Below are positions 23,602 through 32,055 of a stretch of 49,633 nt of DNA, in pieces. Source of the stretch: Myxococcales bacterium (GTDB lineage: Bacteria > Myxococcota > Myxococcia > Myxococcales > JAKAPL01). Within the stretch, counting starts at the first letter, position 1; each line of letters opens with the position of its first letter. The stretch spans positions 1-49,633 of the forward strand of contig JAJXUD010000029.1 of NCBI GenBank assembly GCA_021783235.1, written 5' to 3'. The position numbers and the translations under genes were made by a program. The notes under the pieces are model-generated. The model made no database searches and was not told the DNA's origin. It saw nothing but the letters and a program-made list of their open reading frames with translations.

Positions 23602-25344
23602 TCCAACGCTAGCCTAGCAGGCTTCTTGCCGAGTGGAAAACAGCGCTGGTTCTCGATAGCGAGCCCCGCAACCGCTGGTGCGCTGGCCTTCGCCCTCCGC
23701 ATGTGGGCCGTCGTCTCGACGGCCAGGTCCCCGTATTGGAATTCTCCGGTCGTCGATCAGGGGCAGTACGACAGGAATGGCTGGGAGATCGCGCGCGGGC
23801 TCCGAGAGAGCGGCTTTTTTCGTCTCCATGGGCCGGTCTACCCGCATTTCCTGGCTTTCCTCTACATGGTTTTTGGTCACTCTCCCTGGATGCCACTGCT
23901 CATTCAGGCGATCTTCGGCACCGCAGCCACGGTGGCGCTCTGGTATGCCGCCCGTTCATTGGGCTCACCTCTCGCCGCGACGGTTGCGGCCCTGCTCTGG
24001 GCAACGTACTGGGGCGCTGTGCTCGTCGATGCGAGTCTCCTCTCGGAGTCCTTGGCGACCGCGTTGACGATCTCAGGGGTCGCTGGGCTGTCTTGGAGCG
24101 ACGCGTCCGGGACTCACTGGGCAAGGGCACTCTGGGCATTCTCGAGTGGGGCTGCCATCGCTCTCGCCTGTGGATGCCGGCCGACGATCCTCATATTCGT
24201 TCCAATTGCCCTCGTGTGGCTTCTGGCCGGCAAACGGAGTCTCGCGATCTGCGCTTTCGTCGCAGGGATGGCAGTGGGTTCCATCCCTTTGGCCGTGCGC
24301 GTGGTCCGGCGGGGACCGACTGAGGCGGTGCTCCAAGACAACGGGGGCCTCGCGGTGTTCATCGCCAACGGTCCCATGGCCGACGGGACGCCCAACGTGG
24401 ATGGGGGAAGCTCCTGGGCGAAGGTCAATGATCTGGCGAAGCAGTCGGGTGCCCGGACCGAGCGCGAGCGGGATCGATTCTATCTCGGCCTGGTCCGAAG
24501 ATTTGCGTCCGAACAGCCCGTCAGCTTCGCGCGCCTGCAAGCGAGAAAGCTGCTCCTCGCCTGGAATGTTGCCGAAGCTTCGGCTGGAGAGGATCTCACG
24601 TACTTCAGGCGTCGGATCCCGTGGTCGATGCTTCCGGGCCTGTTCCCGGTCTTCATCCTCGCACCGCTGGGCTTACTGCCGCTTTGGCAGAGCCGAGCCG
24701 GCCGGCTTTGGCTCTCGCTCGGGGGGGCCTCGCTCCTCGGCCTCCTGGTGAGCGGGGTGTCCTTGCGCTACCGGCTGCTTCTCGTCCCCGTCTTGTGTTT
24801 GGCCGCAGGGGAGGGGGCTGGGAGGCTTCTCGGGTTGATGAAGTCACCAGTAAAGAGATGGATCGACGTCGCCTCGTGGATCATCCTCGCTCTGGGGGGC
24901 TCGGCGCTCTCGCTGGAGCCGATGACCACTCAAATCGAGCGCGGATTCATCTGCTACAATCGAGGCCTCGCGTTTCATCGCAGCGGCGACTTGTCTGCAG
25001 CGAGGGATGCGTACCTTCGGGCAATCGAGTTGGACCCCGACACCGCTTCTCCCTACACAAACCTCGCCGCCATGGCGCTCGCGCGGGGGGATCTCGAAGC
25101 GGCCATCAAGCGCTCCAGGCAAGCCCTGGCGCGATCACCGGCTTCCAGCAACGCGAGGATGAACCTCCTGCTCGCGCTCGCTCTGCGAGGGGACTTTGGC
25201 GAAGCGGCGATCCAGATGAAGCAACTGCCGCCGAGCATCGTGCAAAGTTCGACCAGTCGCATCATCGCTGCGGCGCAAGAGGGCGCCAGGCTTCATCCTG
25301 CTGCCGGCGGAGAAGAGTTTCTTGCCCTGCTCGGCGCGCACTGA
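23593..25344 (+). CDS. GT39-like membrane glycosyltransferase with C-terminal TPR domain
   Basis: The product is 583 residues. Roughly ten membrane helices cover residues 25-450, with the periplasmic acidic motif [18 protein letters not shown] after the first helix, as in PMT/GT39-type lipid-linked sugar transferases. Further features are [14 protein letters not shown] and a soluble loop. Residues about 465-570 form TPR repeats ([29 protein letters not shown]). Its place between the pilins and pilH suggests pilin O-glycosylation or surface sugar transfer, which is inference. Third positions are A/T-richer than the genome norm, as in the neighbouring pilin genes. The start could be ATG 23593 or 23596. 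Confidence 0.7.
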   Translation: MMPSNASLAGFLPSGKQRWFSIASPATAGALAFALRMWAVVSTARSPYWNSPVVDQGQYDRNGWEIARGLRESGFFRLHGPVYPHFLAFLYMVFGHSPWMPLLIQAIFGTAATVALWYAARSLGSPLAATVAALLWATYWGAVLVDASLLSESLATALTISGVAGLSWSDASGTHWARALWAFSSGAAIALACGCRPTILIFVPIALVWLLAGKRSLAICAFVAGMAVGSIPLAVRVVRRGPTEAVLQDNGGLAVFIANGPMADGTPNVDGGSSWAKVNDLAKQSGARTERERDRFYLGLVRRFASEQPVSFARLQARKLLLAWNVAEASAGEDLTYFRRRIPWSMLPGLFPVFILAPLGLLPLWQSRAGRLWLSLGGASLLGLLVSGVSLRYRLLLVPVLCLAAGEGAGRLLGLMKSPVKRWIDVASWIILALGGSALSLEPMTTQIERGFICYNRGLAFHRSGDLSAARDAYLRAIELDPDTASPYTNLAAMALARGDLEAAIKRSRQALARSPASSNARMNLLLALALRGDFGEAAIQMKQLPPSIVQSSTSRIIAAAQEGARLHPAAGGEEFLALLGAH

Positions 25345-25383
25345 GGGGTTGACTGTTGCCGGTGGCCCCGCGAAGCTCGAAGG

Positions 25384-26319
25384 ATGCTTGAGGTTCGTAA
25401 CCTGACGAAGGTCTACCGGGTCGGCTTCTGGGGTCGGCGTGTGGATGCGCTTTCCGAGCTGACCCTTGAGGTCGAGACAGGAAGGATCTTCGGCCTCGTC
25501 GGTCCGAATGGCGCCGGCAAGTCCACCGCCATCAAGCTCTTCCTCGGCCTCATCCGGCCGACCTCGGGGACCGGGATCATCGACGGCCACCCCATCGGCT
25601 CGCCTGAGAGCCGGCGGAGGCTCGGGTTCCTTCCCGAGAACCCCGCGCTCTACGAGTTCCTCACCGCGGAGGAGTACCTCGCGCTCGCGGGTTCGCTCGT
25701 GAAGCTCGAGACGAAGGTCCTTCGCGAGGAGGCGGACCGCTTGCTCGAACTCGTGGGGCTCACTCACGCCCGCGACCTCGCGATCCGCAAGTTCAGCAAA
25801 GGCATGGTGCAGCGGCTGGGGCTCGCGCAGGCGCTCGTCGGCGACCCGGCCATCGTCATTCTCGATGAACCGATGAGCGGGCTCGACCCGATCGGTCGCA
25901 AGGACGTGCGGGACATCATGTTCAAGCTGCGGGATGAGGGGCGCACGGTCTTCTTCTCGACGCACATCCTGCCGGACGTGGAGGCCATCTGCGACCGGGT
26001 GGCTCTGCTCTCCAAGGGCAGGCTTACGGACATCGGCCGGCTCGACGATCTGCTCTCGAATCGGGTGCGGGCCGTCGAGGTGACTGCCTCGAGCCTCGCC
26101 CCCGACCTCGCCGAGCGACTCGTCAAGGAGCGCAGCGGGCGCGCGCAAGGCGAGGGCCGTGTGCTCGTCAGCTTTCCGTCTCACGACGAGGCGAACCGGT
26201 TCGTCGCCGAGATCGTGGCGGCAAAGGGGACGGTGGAAAGCGTGGTCGCCTCGCGCGAGAACCTCGAGGATCTCTTCATGCGGCGCGCTGAGGAGGCGAA
26301 AGAGGTGGCGCGCCGCTAG
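25384..26319 (+). CDS. pilH: PilH-like ABC transporter ATP-binding protein
   Basis: The product is 311 residues. It has Walker A GPNGAGKSTAIKLFLG, Q-loop region FLPENPALYEFLTAEEYL, signature FSKGMVQRLGLAQAL (a variant of LSGGQ usual in this subfamily), Walker B IVILDEPMSGLDP and switch His STHILPD, then a C-terminal extension. It matches the ATPase of Myxococcus PilGHI and would energise PilI. Unusually it is encoded on the opposite strand from pilI and pilG and lies 3.4 kb beyond pilG, past both pilins. The first ~60 codons are less GC-rich than the remainder. Confidence 0.85.
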   Translation: MLEVRNLTKVYRVGFWGRRVDALSELTLEVETGRIFGLVGPNGAGKSTAIKLFLGLIRPTSGTGIIDGHPIGSPESRRRLGFLPENPALYEFLTAEEYLALAGSLVKLETKVLREEADRLLELVGLTHARDLAIRKFSKGMVQRLGLAQALVGDPAIVILDEPMSGLDPIGRKDVRDIMFKLRDEGRTVFFSTHILPDVEAICDRVALLSKGRLTDIGRLDDLLSNRVRAVEVTASSLAPDLAERLVKERSGRAQGEGRVLVSFPSHDEANRFVAEIVAAKGTVESVVASRENLEDLFMRRAEEAKEVARR

Positions 26320-26587
26320 TCCGCAGAAGCTCGGCCAGGTGGCCGATGGCAGCGTGGCGCCCCTCGTACGGAAACCACTGTGGGAGCTCTCCCGCGCGCA
26401 GCCGCGCGCTCGCGTAGGCGCGCAGCGGCAGGCAGGTGTCGAGGAGGTCCCGGTAGTAGGGGATTCCGCCCGTGAAGAGGGCGCGGGCGAAGAAGAGGGT
26501 GAACGCGCCGGCGAGGAAGACGAAGACGGCGATCCAGCCAGTCCTCTCTGCCGACGTGACGCCTCGCGGCCTCACGGTCCTCGTCAC
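26276..26587 (-). pseudogene. Truncated N-terminus of a YfhO-like membrane protein
   Basis: The frame starts at GTG 26587, overlapping the upstream stop (GTGA), as an intact coupled gene would. It encodes one membrane helix (AVFVFLAGAFTLFFARALF) and the segment IPYYRDLLDTCLPLRAYASA and LRAGELPQWFPYEG, which resembles the start of large multi-helix YfhO-type proteins. Beyond about residue 75 (near 26365) the resemblance ends. The frame then runs antisense into the end of pilH and stops at 26276. Such proteins are normally 600-900 residues, so most of the gene is missing. Confidence 0.55.
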
Positions 26588-27519
26588 TCGCCGACGGGCG
26601 TGGTCTGCACGAGCGCCTTCGGCGCGCCGCCCGAGAGCGACCAGAGCGCGGCGGAGCTGCCGTCGAGGGTGGTCACCTCGTAGAAGAGCTCGTCGAGGCC
26701 GTCGCCGTCGAGGTCGGCGACCTGGACGAGCTCGCCGCCGGCGCCACCCTCCTGCCGATCGACGAGCTTCGTCAGCTTGCCCGCGGCGTCGGCGAGGTAG
26801 AGCAGGCTGAATCGGTCGTCGAAGGCGTTGCCCCAGCGGAGCGAGACGGCGTACTGCCGCTCGCCCTTCGCGCTGAAGTGGCCGGGGAAGAGGTTGATGG
26901 CGACGGAGGCGGGCGCGAGCCGCTGGGCGGCGAGCCCCTTCTCGAGGGCGGTGGTGACGGAGCCGTAGAGCCGGTCGATGGCCGCCCGCGGCGCGTCCTC
27001 GGGGACGGCGGGCGGGGTGTCGGCGCCGGCCGGCGGCGGGAGGAGGGAGCCCACGGCGAAGCCGCTGCCCTCCTCGCCCACCTTCACGTCGAGGTAGACG
27101 ACGATCTCCCTCGCGTCGCAGAGGCTCTTCGCGAGCTCGACGCCTTCGATGGGGACGACCTCGCCGCCGTTCCAGCCCTGCGACGAGGTCCAGAGGTAGA
27201 GCCGGCCGGCGGCGGCGCCGGGGGCGGCCTTGGGCCAGAGCTTCGGATCGACGAGGTGGCGAACGCCGGGCCTTCCGCCGGGCCAGCCGACCTCGCGGCC
27301 GCCCGGAGCGGCCTTCGCCCAGAGGCGCGCGATCTGCGCGCTTCGGCTGGCGCCGATCTCGAGGACGCCGGCCCCGGCGCCGTAGCGGCCGAGGAGGAAG
27401 GGGCTGCGCTCGGCGCCAGCGGGGGCGCAGGCGGCCCAGGCCGTCGGCTCGGCGGAGAGCTCACCGGCGGGCTCCGCGGCCGCGGCGGCGAGGACGAAGG
27501 CGAGCGCGGCCCCGATCAT
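26584..27519 (-). CDS. Exported hypothetical protein with FG-GAP-like C-terminus
   Basis: The product is 311 residues. The first ~16 residues (MIGAALAFVLAAAAAE) are a signal peptide. The middle is Ala/Gly/Pro-rich without recognised domains. Near the C-terminus VADLDGDGLDELFYEVTTLDGS resembles the calcium-binding blade of FG-GAP/VCBS repeat proteins. It is probably periplasmic or secreted; the function is unknown. Its stop overlaps the GTG start of the truncated membrane gene downstream, and it follows the lipoprotein gene by 32 nt in the same operon. Confidence 0.7.
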   Translation of the reverse strand: MIGAALAFVLAAAAAEPAGELSAEPTAWAACAPAGAERSPFLLGRYGAGAGVLEIGASRSAQIARLWAKAAPGGREVGWPGGRPGVRHLVDPKLWPKAAPGAAAGRLYLWTSSQGWNGGEVVPIEGVELAKSLCDAREIVVYLDVKVGEEGSGFAVGSLLPPPAGADTPPAVPEDAPRAAIDRLYGSVTTALEKGLAAQRLAPASVAINLFPGHFSAKGERQYAVSLRWGNAFDDRFSLLYLADAAGKLTKLVDRQEGGAGGELVQVADLDGDGLDELFYEVTTLDGSSAALWSLSGGAPKALVQTTPVGE

Positions 27520-27551
27520 GCAACGCTTCTATCCCATCCGCTCCCCGCCCG

Positions 27552-28478
27552 CTATGGCAGGGCGAGCTGGGCCGACAGGCCGACGGGGTTCGTCGCGGTG
27601 AGCTCGACGCTCTTTTCGGCGGTGCCGGGCGCGAAGAGGACGGTCGCGGCGGCGTCCTCGAGCGGGATGACGGTGGCGAGGCCGGCGATGCCGAAGGTCC
27701 AGGCGGGGAGCCCGAGCAGCTCGGTGCCGTCGAGCGCGAGGGCGCGGGCAAGGACGATGGCGGAGCCGTCGGGGGCCTTGCGGACGAGGAGCGACGCGGA
27801 GGCGGCGCCGCCGGCGACCTCGACCGGGTAGGTGAGGGCGCTCTCCGGGTCGCCCGCGAGGGCGCCCGCGAACTGGCCGTTCAGCTGGCCGCCGCCGGGG
27901 GTGGGGAGGGCGGTGAGGAGGAAGCGCTCGGGCTCGACCTTCTCCACGTCGACGGCCCCGCTCCCCGCTCCGACGGCGAGCCGCTGGGAGAAGAGCGGGT
28001 CGCCGGTCGCGTCGCTGATGACGGCGTCGATCTCGGCCTGTCCGCTGGAGAGCAGGGAGAAGCGCGCGGGCAGGGCGGGCTCGCCAGGAATGGCGGCGGC
28101 GGCGCGGGAGGGGTCCTCGAAGGCGATGGCCGCCGGGAGCGCGGTCGTGATGGGCAGGGAGCCGAGCTGGCCGCCGGCGGCCGAGACGGAGAGCTGGGCC
28201 GAGCCCGCGGTGAGCGCCGTCACCTGGACGACCTGGCCGCCGAGCTCCTCCGCCGTCAGGACGCTCGGCGCGCTGCTCTGGACCGCGTAGCCGCCGTCGC
28301 AGCAGGCCTCGCCCGAGACGAGCTCGAACGAGAGCGTCTCCGCGCTGCCGACGGCGAGCGGTCGTGGGTCGGCGCCGATCCAGCGGACCACCGGGGCGGG
28401 GGGCTGCGGGTCGCTCCGATCGGGCCCACAGGCGGCGGCGAAGGCGAGGACCGCGAGCAGGGGGTGGAGCCGGCGCAT
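27552..28478 (-). CDS. Hypothetical lipoprotein with Ig-like segment
   Basis: The product is 308 residues with a lipoprotein signal ending AVLAFAAAC, so Cys17 is the likely lipid attachment. The N-terminal part alternates short strands (LAVGSAETLSFELVSG and QVVQVTALTAGSAQLSVSAAGG), as in bacterial Ig-like Big_2 domains; the rest is Ala/Gly-rich beta structure. No catalytic motif is seen. ATG 28478 gives the signal peptide; GAGG lies immediately upstream. It sits 25 nt after the TPR/membrane protein gene, in the rarA-yidD run. Confidence 0.7.
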   Translation of the reverse strand: MRRLHPLLAVLAFAAACGPDRSDPQPPAPVVRWIGADPRPLAVGSAETLSFELVSGEACCDGGYAVQSSAPSVLTAEELGGQVVQVTALTAGSAQLSVSAAGGQLGSLPITTALPAAIAFEDPSRAAAAIPGEPALPARFSLLSSGQAEIDAVISDATGDPLFSQRLAVGAGSGAVDVEKVEPERFLLTALPTPGGGQLNGQFAGALAGDPESALTYPVEVAGGAASASLLVRKAPDGSAIVLARALALDGTELLGLPAWTFGIAGLATVIPLEDAAATVLFAPGTAEKSVELTATNPVGLSAQLALP

Positions 28479-28503
28479 CCTCGGAAGCGTAGCAGATCGC
28501 CCT

Positions 28504-29346
28504 TCAGGGCCCCACCGTGGCCGATCTCCAGTCGTGCTCCTCCTCGAGGCCGTCGGTGTAGTTCCGCCAGGCGTCCCGGTCGAACTTGTGCGCCCCGGAG
28601 ACACTCCCGAAGATCGCGCCGCCGTACCACATGGCCTCGAGCACTCCGAGGACGGAGGCGATGCCCCAGAGCCGGTGGGCCGCGGCGTCGTAGACGCCGA
28701 AGCCGAAGAGGCCGTTCCAGGCGATCGCCGCGAGGCCGGTGCCCGGCTCACCCAGGTAGAAGTAGCCCGCGCCGGGGAGGACGGCGGAGAGCAGGCCGGC
28801 GAGGAGGGGACTTCGGTGCGGCAGCCGCTTCGCGCCCTCGGCCTCGGAGGCGAGGGCGCGCGCCTCCCGCCCCCAATCGGGCGAGGCCGCGGCGGCGCCG
28901 AAGGTCCGGATCGCCAGGTCGGGGTCGTGGCCGAGCAGGTACGCCCAGCCGAGCAGGTAGGTCGCGCGGTCCCGCAGCGCGGGCGAGAGGGCCGGGTCGG
29001 GGACGAGCTCCAAGAGCTCCTGGACGGCGAGATCCTGCTCGCCGCCGCGCGAGCGGGCCGCGGCGGCGTCGAGCCGCGCGAGGCCGCGCAGGGCGGGATC
29101 GCGGCTCTGCTCGGCGATCGTGTCGAAGTGGGCCGCGGCCTCGGGAAAGCGCTCGCCGCGCAGGTAGCTCTGGCCGATCCGGATCTGCGCGTGGGCCGCG
29201 GCGTCGCCGGCCGGATCCTCGAAGAGGTAGCGCTCGTACTCGCCGATGGCGCGGTAGTAGTCGCCCGTGTCGTAGAGGTGATCGGCGAAGGCGACGCTCG
29301 GGGGCGGGGCGGCCGCGGAGAGCGCGAGCGAGAGCAGGGCGATCAA
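28504..29346 (-). CDS. TPR-repeat protein with C-terminal membrane domain
   Basis: The product is 280 residues. A signal peptide (MIALLSLALSAAAP) is followed by TPR-like helices (HLYDTGDYYRAIGEYERYLF, QIRIGQSYLRGERFPEAAAHF) to about residue 165. The C-terminal 90 residues have hydrophobic segments (LLAGLLSAVLPGAGYFYLG and LAAIAWNGLFGFGVYD), resembling small membrane proteins annotated as DUF5683-like. The TTG start at 29346 overlaps the yidD-like stop (TTGA). Coupling to a yidD-like gene suggests an envelope role, unproven. Confidence 0.75.
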   Translation of the reverse strand: MIALLSLALSAAAPPPSVAFADHLYDTGDYYRAIGEYERYLFEDPAGDAAAHAQIRIGQSYLRGERFPEAAAHFDTIAEQSRDPALRGLARLDAAAARSRGGEQDLAVQELLELVPDPALSPALRDRATYLLGWAYLLGHDPDLAIRTFGAAAASPDWGREARALASEAEGAKRLPHRSPLLAGLLSAVLPGAGYFYLGEPGTGLAAIAWNGLFGFGVYDAAAHRLWGIASVLGVLEAMWYGGAIFGSVSGAHKFDRDAWRNYTDGLEEEHDWRSATVGP

Positions 29347-29750
29347 AACGGCCGCGTCCTCGGCCGTCCCGGCAGCCAGAAGTCGCTCTCGGAGAGCGGA
29401 TCGTCGTAGGAGGCCTCGTTGCCGCGGACGTAGACCGGGAGCTTGCGCAGGGCGCTGCTCTCGTCGCCGCGCCAGAGCCGGTCGATGGCGAGGCCGATGC
29501 CGGCGAGGCCGTGCCGGGCGACGGCGCGCATGGCGTAGACCGAGCAGACGGGGCGGTGGACGCAGCGGGGGCCGTCGAAGACCGTGATGCTCCAGCGGTA
29601 GACGTCGAAGGCGAGGTAGAGCGGGTTCCCGGTCGGCGGCACGACGCGGGAGGCGGCCGGGAAGCGGGCGTCGTGCGTCACGGGCGCGCCGTCGCTCTCG
29701 AAGGGGCCGAAGGGCGCCGAGAGCGCCGCGGCGAGGGCGAGCGCGATCAC
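29343..29750 (-). CDS. yidD: YidD-like membrane protein insertion factor
   Basis: The product is 135 residues. The YidD core YRWSITVFDGPRCVHRP then VCSVYAMRAVARHGLAGIG (about residues 50-85) contains the conserved Cys motif and the C-x-Y-x2-A-x3-HG pattern. YidD is a small membrane-associated protein thought to aid YidC-dependent insertion. This version is longer than the typical 70-90 residues, with a hydrophobic N-terminus ([15 protein letters not shown]) and an extra ~35-residue tail. The GTG start overlaps the rarA stop by 4 nt. It lies far from the rnpA-yidC context where yidD is usually found, so it may be a specialised paralogue. Confidence 0.75.
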   Translation of the reverse strand: MIALALAAALSAPFGPFESDGAPVTHDARFPAASRVVPPTGNPLYLAFDVYRWSITVFDGPRCVHRPVCSVYAMRAVARHGLAGIGLAIDRLWRGDESSALRKLPVYVRGNEASYDDPLSESDFWLPGRPRTRPF

Positions 29751-31120
29751 GGCTTCTGCTCCGGGTCTCGCGAGCGCCCGCTCGGCTCCGCCGCGCTCGC
29801 AGCCTCGCGCCAGCGGGCAAGCCGCTCGCCGATCTCGCGCTCGCGGCCGCTCTGGGACGGCTCGTAGTAGCGGCGGCCCGAGAGCTCGCCCGGCAGGTAG
29901 CGCTCGGGGACGAAGTGGCCGGGGAGGTCGTGCGGGTAGCGGTAGCCCTGCCCGTGGCCCTGGGCCTTCGCGAGGGAGGTGGGCGCGTTCCGCAGCCGCA
30001 GCGGCACCTCGAGCGGCCCGTGGGCCTCCACGTCCGCCTTCGCCGCCAGGTAGCCCTTCATGGCCGCGTTGCTCTTCGGCGCGCAGGCGAGGTAGGCGAC
30101 CGCCTGCGAGATCGGCAGGTAGCCCTCGGGCATCCCGACGAGCTCGAAGGCGTGGAGCGCGTTCACCGCCACCATGAGCGCGATGGGGTCGGCGTTGCCC
30201 ACGTCCTCGGAGGCGAAGATCACGAGGCGCCGCAGGACGAAGCGCGGCTCCTCGCCCGCCTCCAGCATCCGCGCGCAGTAGTAGAGCGCGGCGTCGGGGT
30301 CGCTGCCGCGCAGCGACTTGATGAAGGCCGAGACGACGTCGTAGTGCTGATCGCCCGCCCGGTCGTGTCGAAGGACGGGCCGCGCGAGCGCCTGCTCGGC
30401 GAGCGGCAGCGTCACGATCGCGCCGTCGGGGAGCCCCGCGCAGGCCGACTCGAGCGCGCCGAGCGCGCGGCGGGCGTCGCCGAAGGCGCCGCGCGCGAGC
30501 GCCTCGCGCGCCGTGGGATCGAGCGCGAGCCCCCGGCGCTGCAGCGCCGCGTCGCGCGCGAGCGCCCGGTCGAGCAGAAGGCCGATCTCCTCCTCCCCGA
30601 GCGGCCGGAGCGTGAGCACGCGGCAGCGCGAGAGCAGCGCGGAGGTGAGCTCGAAGCTCGGGTTCTCGGTGGTGGCGCCGATCAGGGTGATGGTGCCGCG
30701 CTCGACGTGAGGCAGAAACGCGTCCTGCTGCCCCTTGTTGAAGCGGTGGATCTCGTCGACGAACAGGATCGTCCGCAGCCGGCGCTCGGCGTGGCGGCGC
30801 TCGGCCTCGAGGACGATCTTCCGGATCTCGGCGACCCCGCCGAGCACGGCCGAGAACGGCACGAACTCGCTCCGGGTGTGGCGGGCGACGATGCGGGCCA
30901 GGCTGGTCTTGCCGGTGCCGGGCGGCCCCCAGAGGACCAGCGAGGGCAGCTCGTCGCGGTCGATGGCGCTCCGCAGCCACTTGCCCTCGCCGAGGAGCTG
31001 GTCCTGCCCCACCACGTCCGCGAGCGCGCGCGGCCGCATCCGCTCGGCGAGCGGGGCGGTCAGCGCGGCGGCGCTCTCCGCCGCCTGTTCGAAGAGGTCC
31101 ACGTCCGGACGGATTACCAC
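29747..31120 (-). CDS. rarA: Replication-associated recombination ATPase RarA/MgsA
   Basis: The product is 457 residues, normal for this AAA+ clamp-loader-like protein acting at stalled forks and gaps. Visible motifs: [18 protein letters not shown], Walker [16 protein letters not shown], Walker [21 protein letters not shown], sensor 1 [19 protein letters not shown], and the C-terminal tetramerisation segment ([20 protein letters not shown]). The start is GTG 31120. It is first of a tightly coupled leftward run with the yidD-like gene and others. Confidence 0.93.
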   Translation of the reverse strand: MVIRPDVDLFEQAAESAAALTAPLAERMRPRALADVVGQDQLLGEGKWLRSAIDRDELPSLVLWGPPGTGKTSLARIVARHTRSEFVPFSAVLGGVAEIRKIVLEAERRHAERRLRTILFVDEIHRFNKGQQDAFLPHVERGTITLIGATTENPSFELTSALLSRCRVLTLRPLGEEEIGLLLDRALARDAALQRRGLALDPTAREALARGAFGDARRALGALESACAGLPDGAIVTLPLAEQALARPVLRHDRAGDQHYDVVSAFIKSLRGSDPDAALYYCARMLEAGEEPRFVLRRLVIFASEDVGNADPIALMVAVNALHAFELVGMPEGYLPISQAVAYLACAPKSNAAMKGYLAAKADVEAHGPLEVPLRLRNAPTSLAKAQGHGQGYRYPHDLPGHFVPERYLPGELSGRRYYEPSQSGREREIGERLARWREAASAAEPSGRSRDPEQKP

Positions 31121-31208
31121 GGCGCGGGCCCGCGGCCCAACCCGCAGAAATGTGTTCTCGCCGGCGGGGAGGCTGTGTTATTGGGGAGGCGAGCCAAGGA
31201 GCCCTCGC

Positions 31209-31715
31209 ATGCCCCGCCGATCGTCGAACAAGAGCCAGAACCAGAGCTGGATCAACGTCCCCGCCGCCCGCGCCCGCCTGGCCGAGATCCCGGCCGAGAT
31301 CGCGCGGCTCGAGCGCGAGCGCGACTTCCTCAGGGATGCGCTGACCGCGACGGGCGCCGGCGCGGGGGCTGCCCCCGCTCGCCGCGGCCCAGGCCGTCCC
31401 CCGGGGCGTCCGGCAGCGGCGGCTCCGCTCGGCCGCCGGCCCGGCCGCCCGCCGCGCGGCGGCGGCCCCTCGCTGCTCGACATCATCACCGACGTCATGA
31501 AGGCCGGCCCCGCCTCGAAGGGCTGGACCGTCGGCGACCTCCGGGTCGAGATCGCGAAGCGGCACCCCGAGAAGGTCGCGGCGGCGAACGCCAGCGCGCT
31601 CGTCTCCTCTGCGCTCGTGCAGTCGATGCGCGCGAAGCAGCCCCGCTTCACCGGCACCAAGGCGGGCCGCGGGCAGGCGCGCAAGTACCGGCTCGCGGGC
31701 GGCGAAGCGGCCTGA
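31209..31715 (+). CDS. Small DNA-binding-like protein with AT-hook motifs
   Basis: The product is 168 residues. An N-terminal helix rich in Arg/Glu (residues 20-45) precedes a basic segment with repeated GRP cores (GPGRPPGRP and RRPGRPPRGGG), the AT-hook pattern that binds the DNA minor groove. Residues about 90-165 (ITDVMKAGPASKGWTVGDLR to KYRL) look like a small winged helix. ATG 31209 has AAGGAG 7 nt upstream. It could be a nucleoid-associated protein or a regulator; no target is apparent. It is divergent from rarA. Confidence 0.8.
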   Translation: MPRRSSNKSQNQSWINVPAARARLAEIPAEIARLERERDFLRDALTATGAGAGAAPARRGPGRPPGRPAAAAPLGRRPGRPPRGGGPSLLDIITDVMKAGPASKGWTVGDLRVEIAKRHPEKVAAANASALVSSALVQSMRAKQPRFTGTKAGRGQARKYRLAGGEAA

Positions 31716-31731
31716 AGCAAGTCGCCCCGCG

Positions 31732-32010
31732 ATGCTTACGATGTCCTCTGGCGTGCAGGACATCGAAGACATCGATCTGAGGGAGTTCGCCGGTCGCCTG
31801 CGCGAGCGGATTCCGCTCGGCAGCCCGGTCGGCTACCTGCGGGGCAAGGCCTACTTCCGCGATCTCGCGACCGAGCTGCTCGGCTGCTCGGCGCTCGTCG
31901 CGGAGGAGCTCGTCGACACGCTCGAGATGCGCGGCTACCTGCGCTTCCAGGGCGACCCGAGCGACCGGTCCGGCGCGACGACCCCGTGGGAGATCGGCGC
32001 CGGGGATTGA
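31732..32010 (+). CDS. Small conserved-looking hypothetical protein
   Basis: The product is 92 residues, soluble and acidic, with a helix-rich centre (GYLRGKAYFRDLATELLG, ALVAEELVDTLEMRGYLRF) that could form a winged helix. The codon use matches real genes and the end of the AT-hook gene is 16 nt away. I do not recognise a named family. The start may be ATG 31732 or 31741. Confidence 0.65.
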   Translation: MLTMSSGVQDIEDIDLREFAGRLRERIPLGSPVGYLRGKAYFRDLATELLGCSALVAEELVDTLEMRGYLRFQGDPSDRSGATTPWEIGAGD

Positions 32011-32055
32011 AGCGGGGCGAGGCGGTGTCGAAGGCCGGCCGGCCGAGCGGGCCGT

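Noticed and set aside
23562-23702. N-terminal extension of pilin copy 2 to the frame start at 23702
   Set aside because: Class III prepilin leaders are short, a good ribosome binding site precedes ATG 23561, and the sigma-54 element lies inside the proposed extension.
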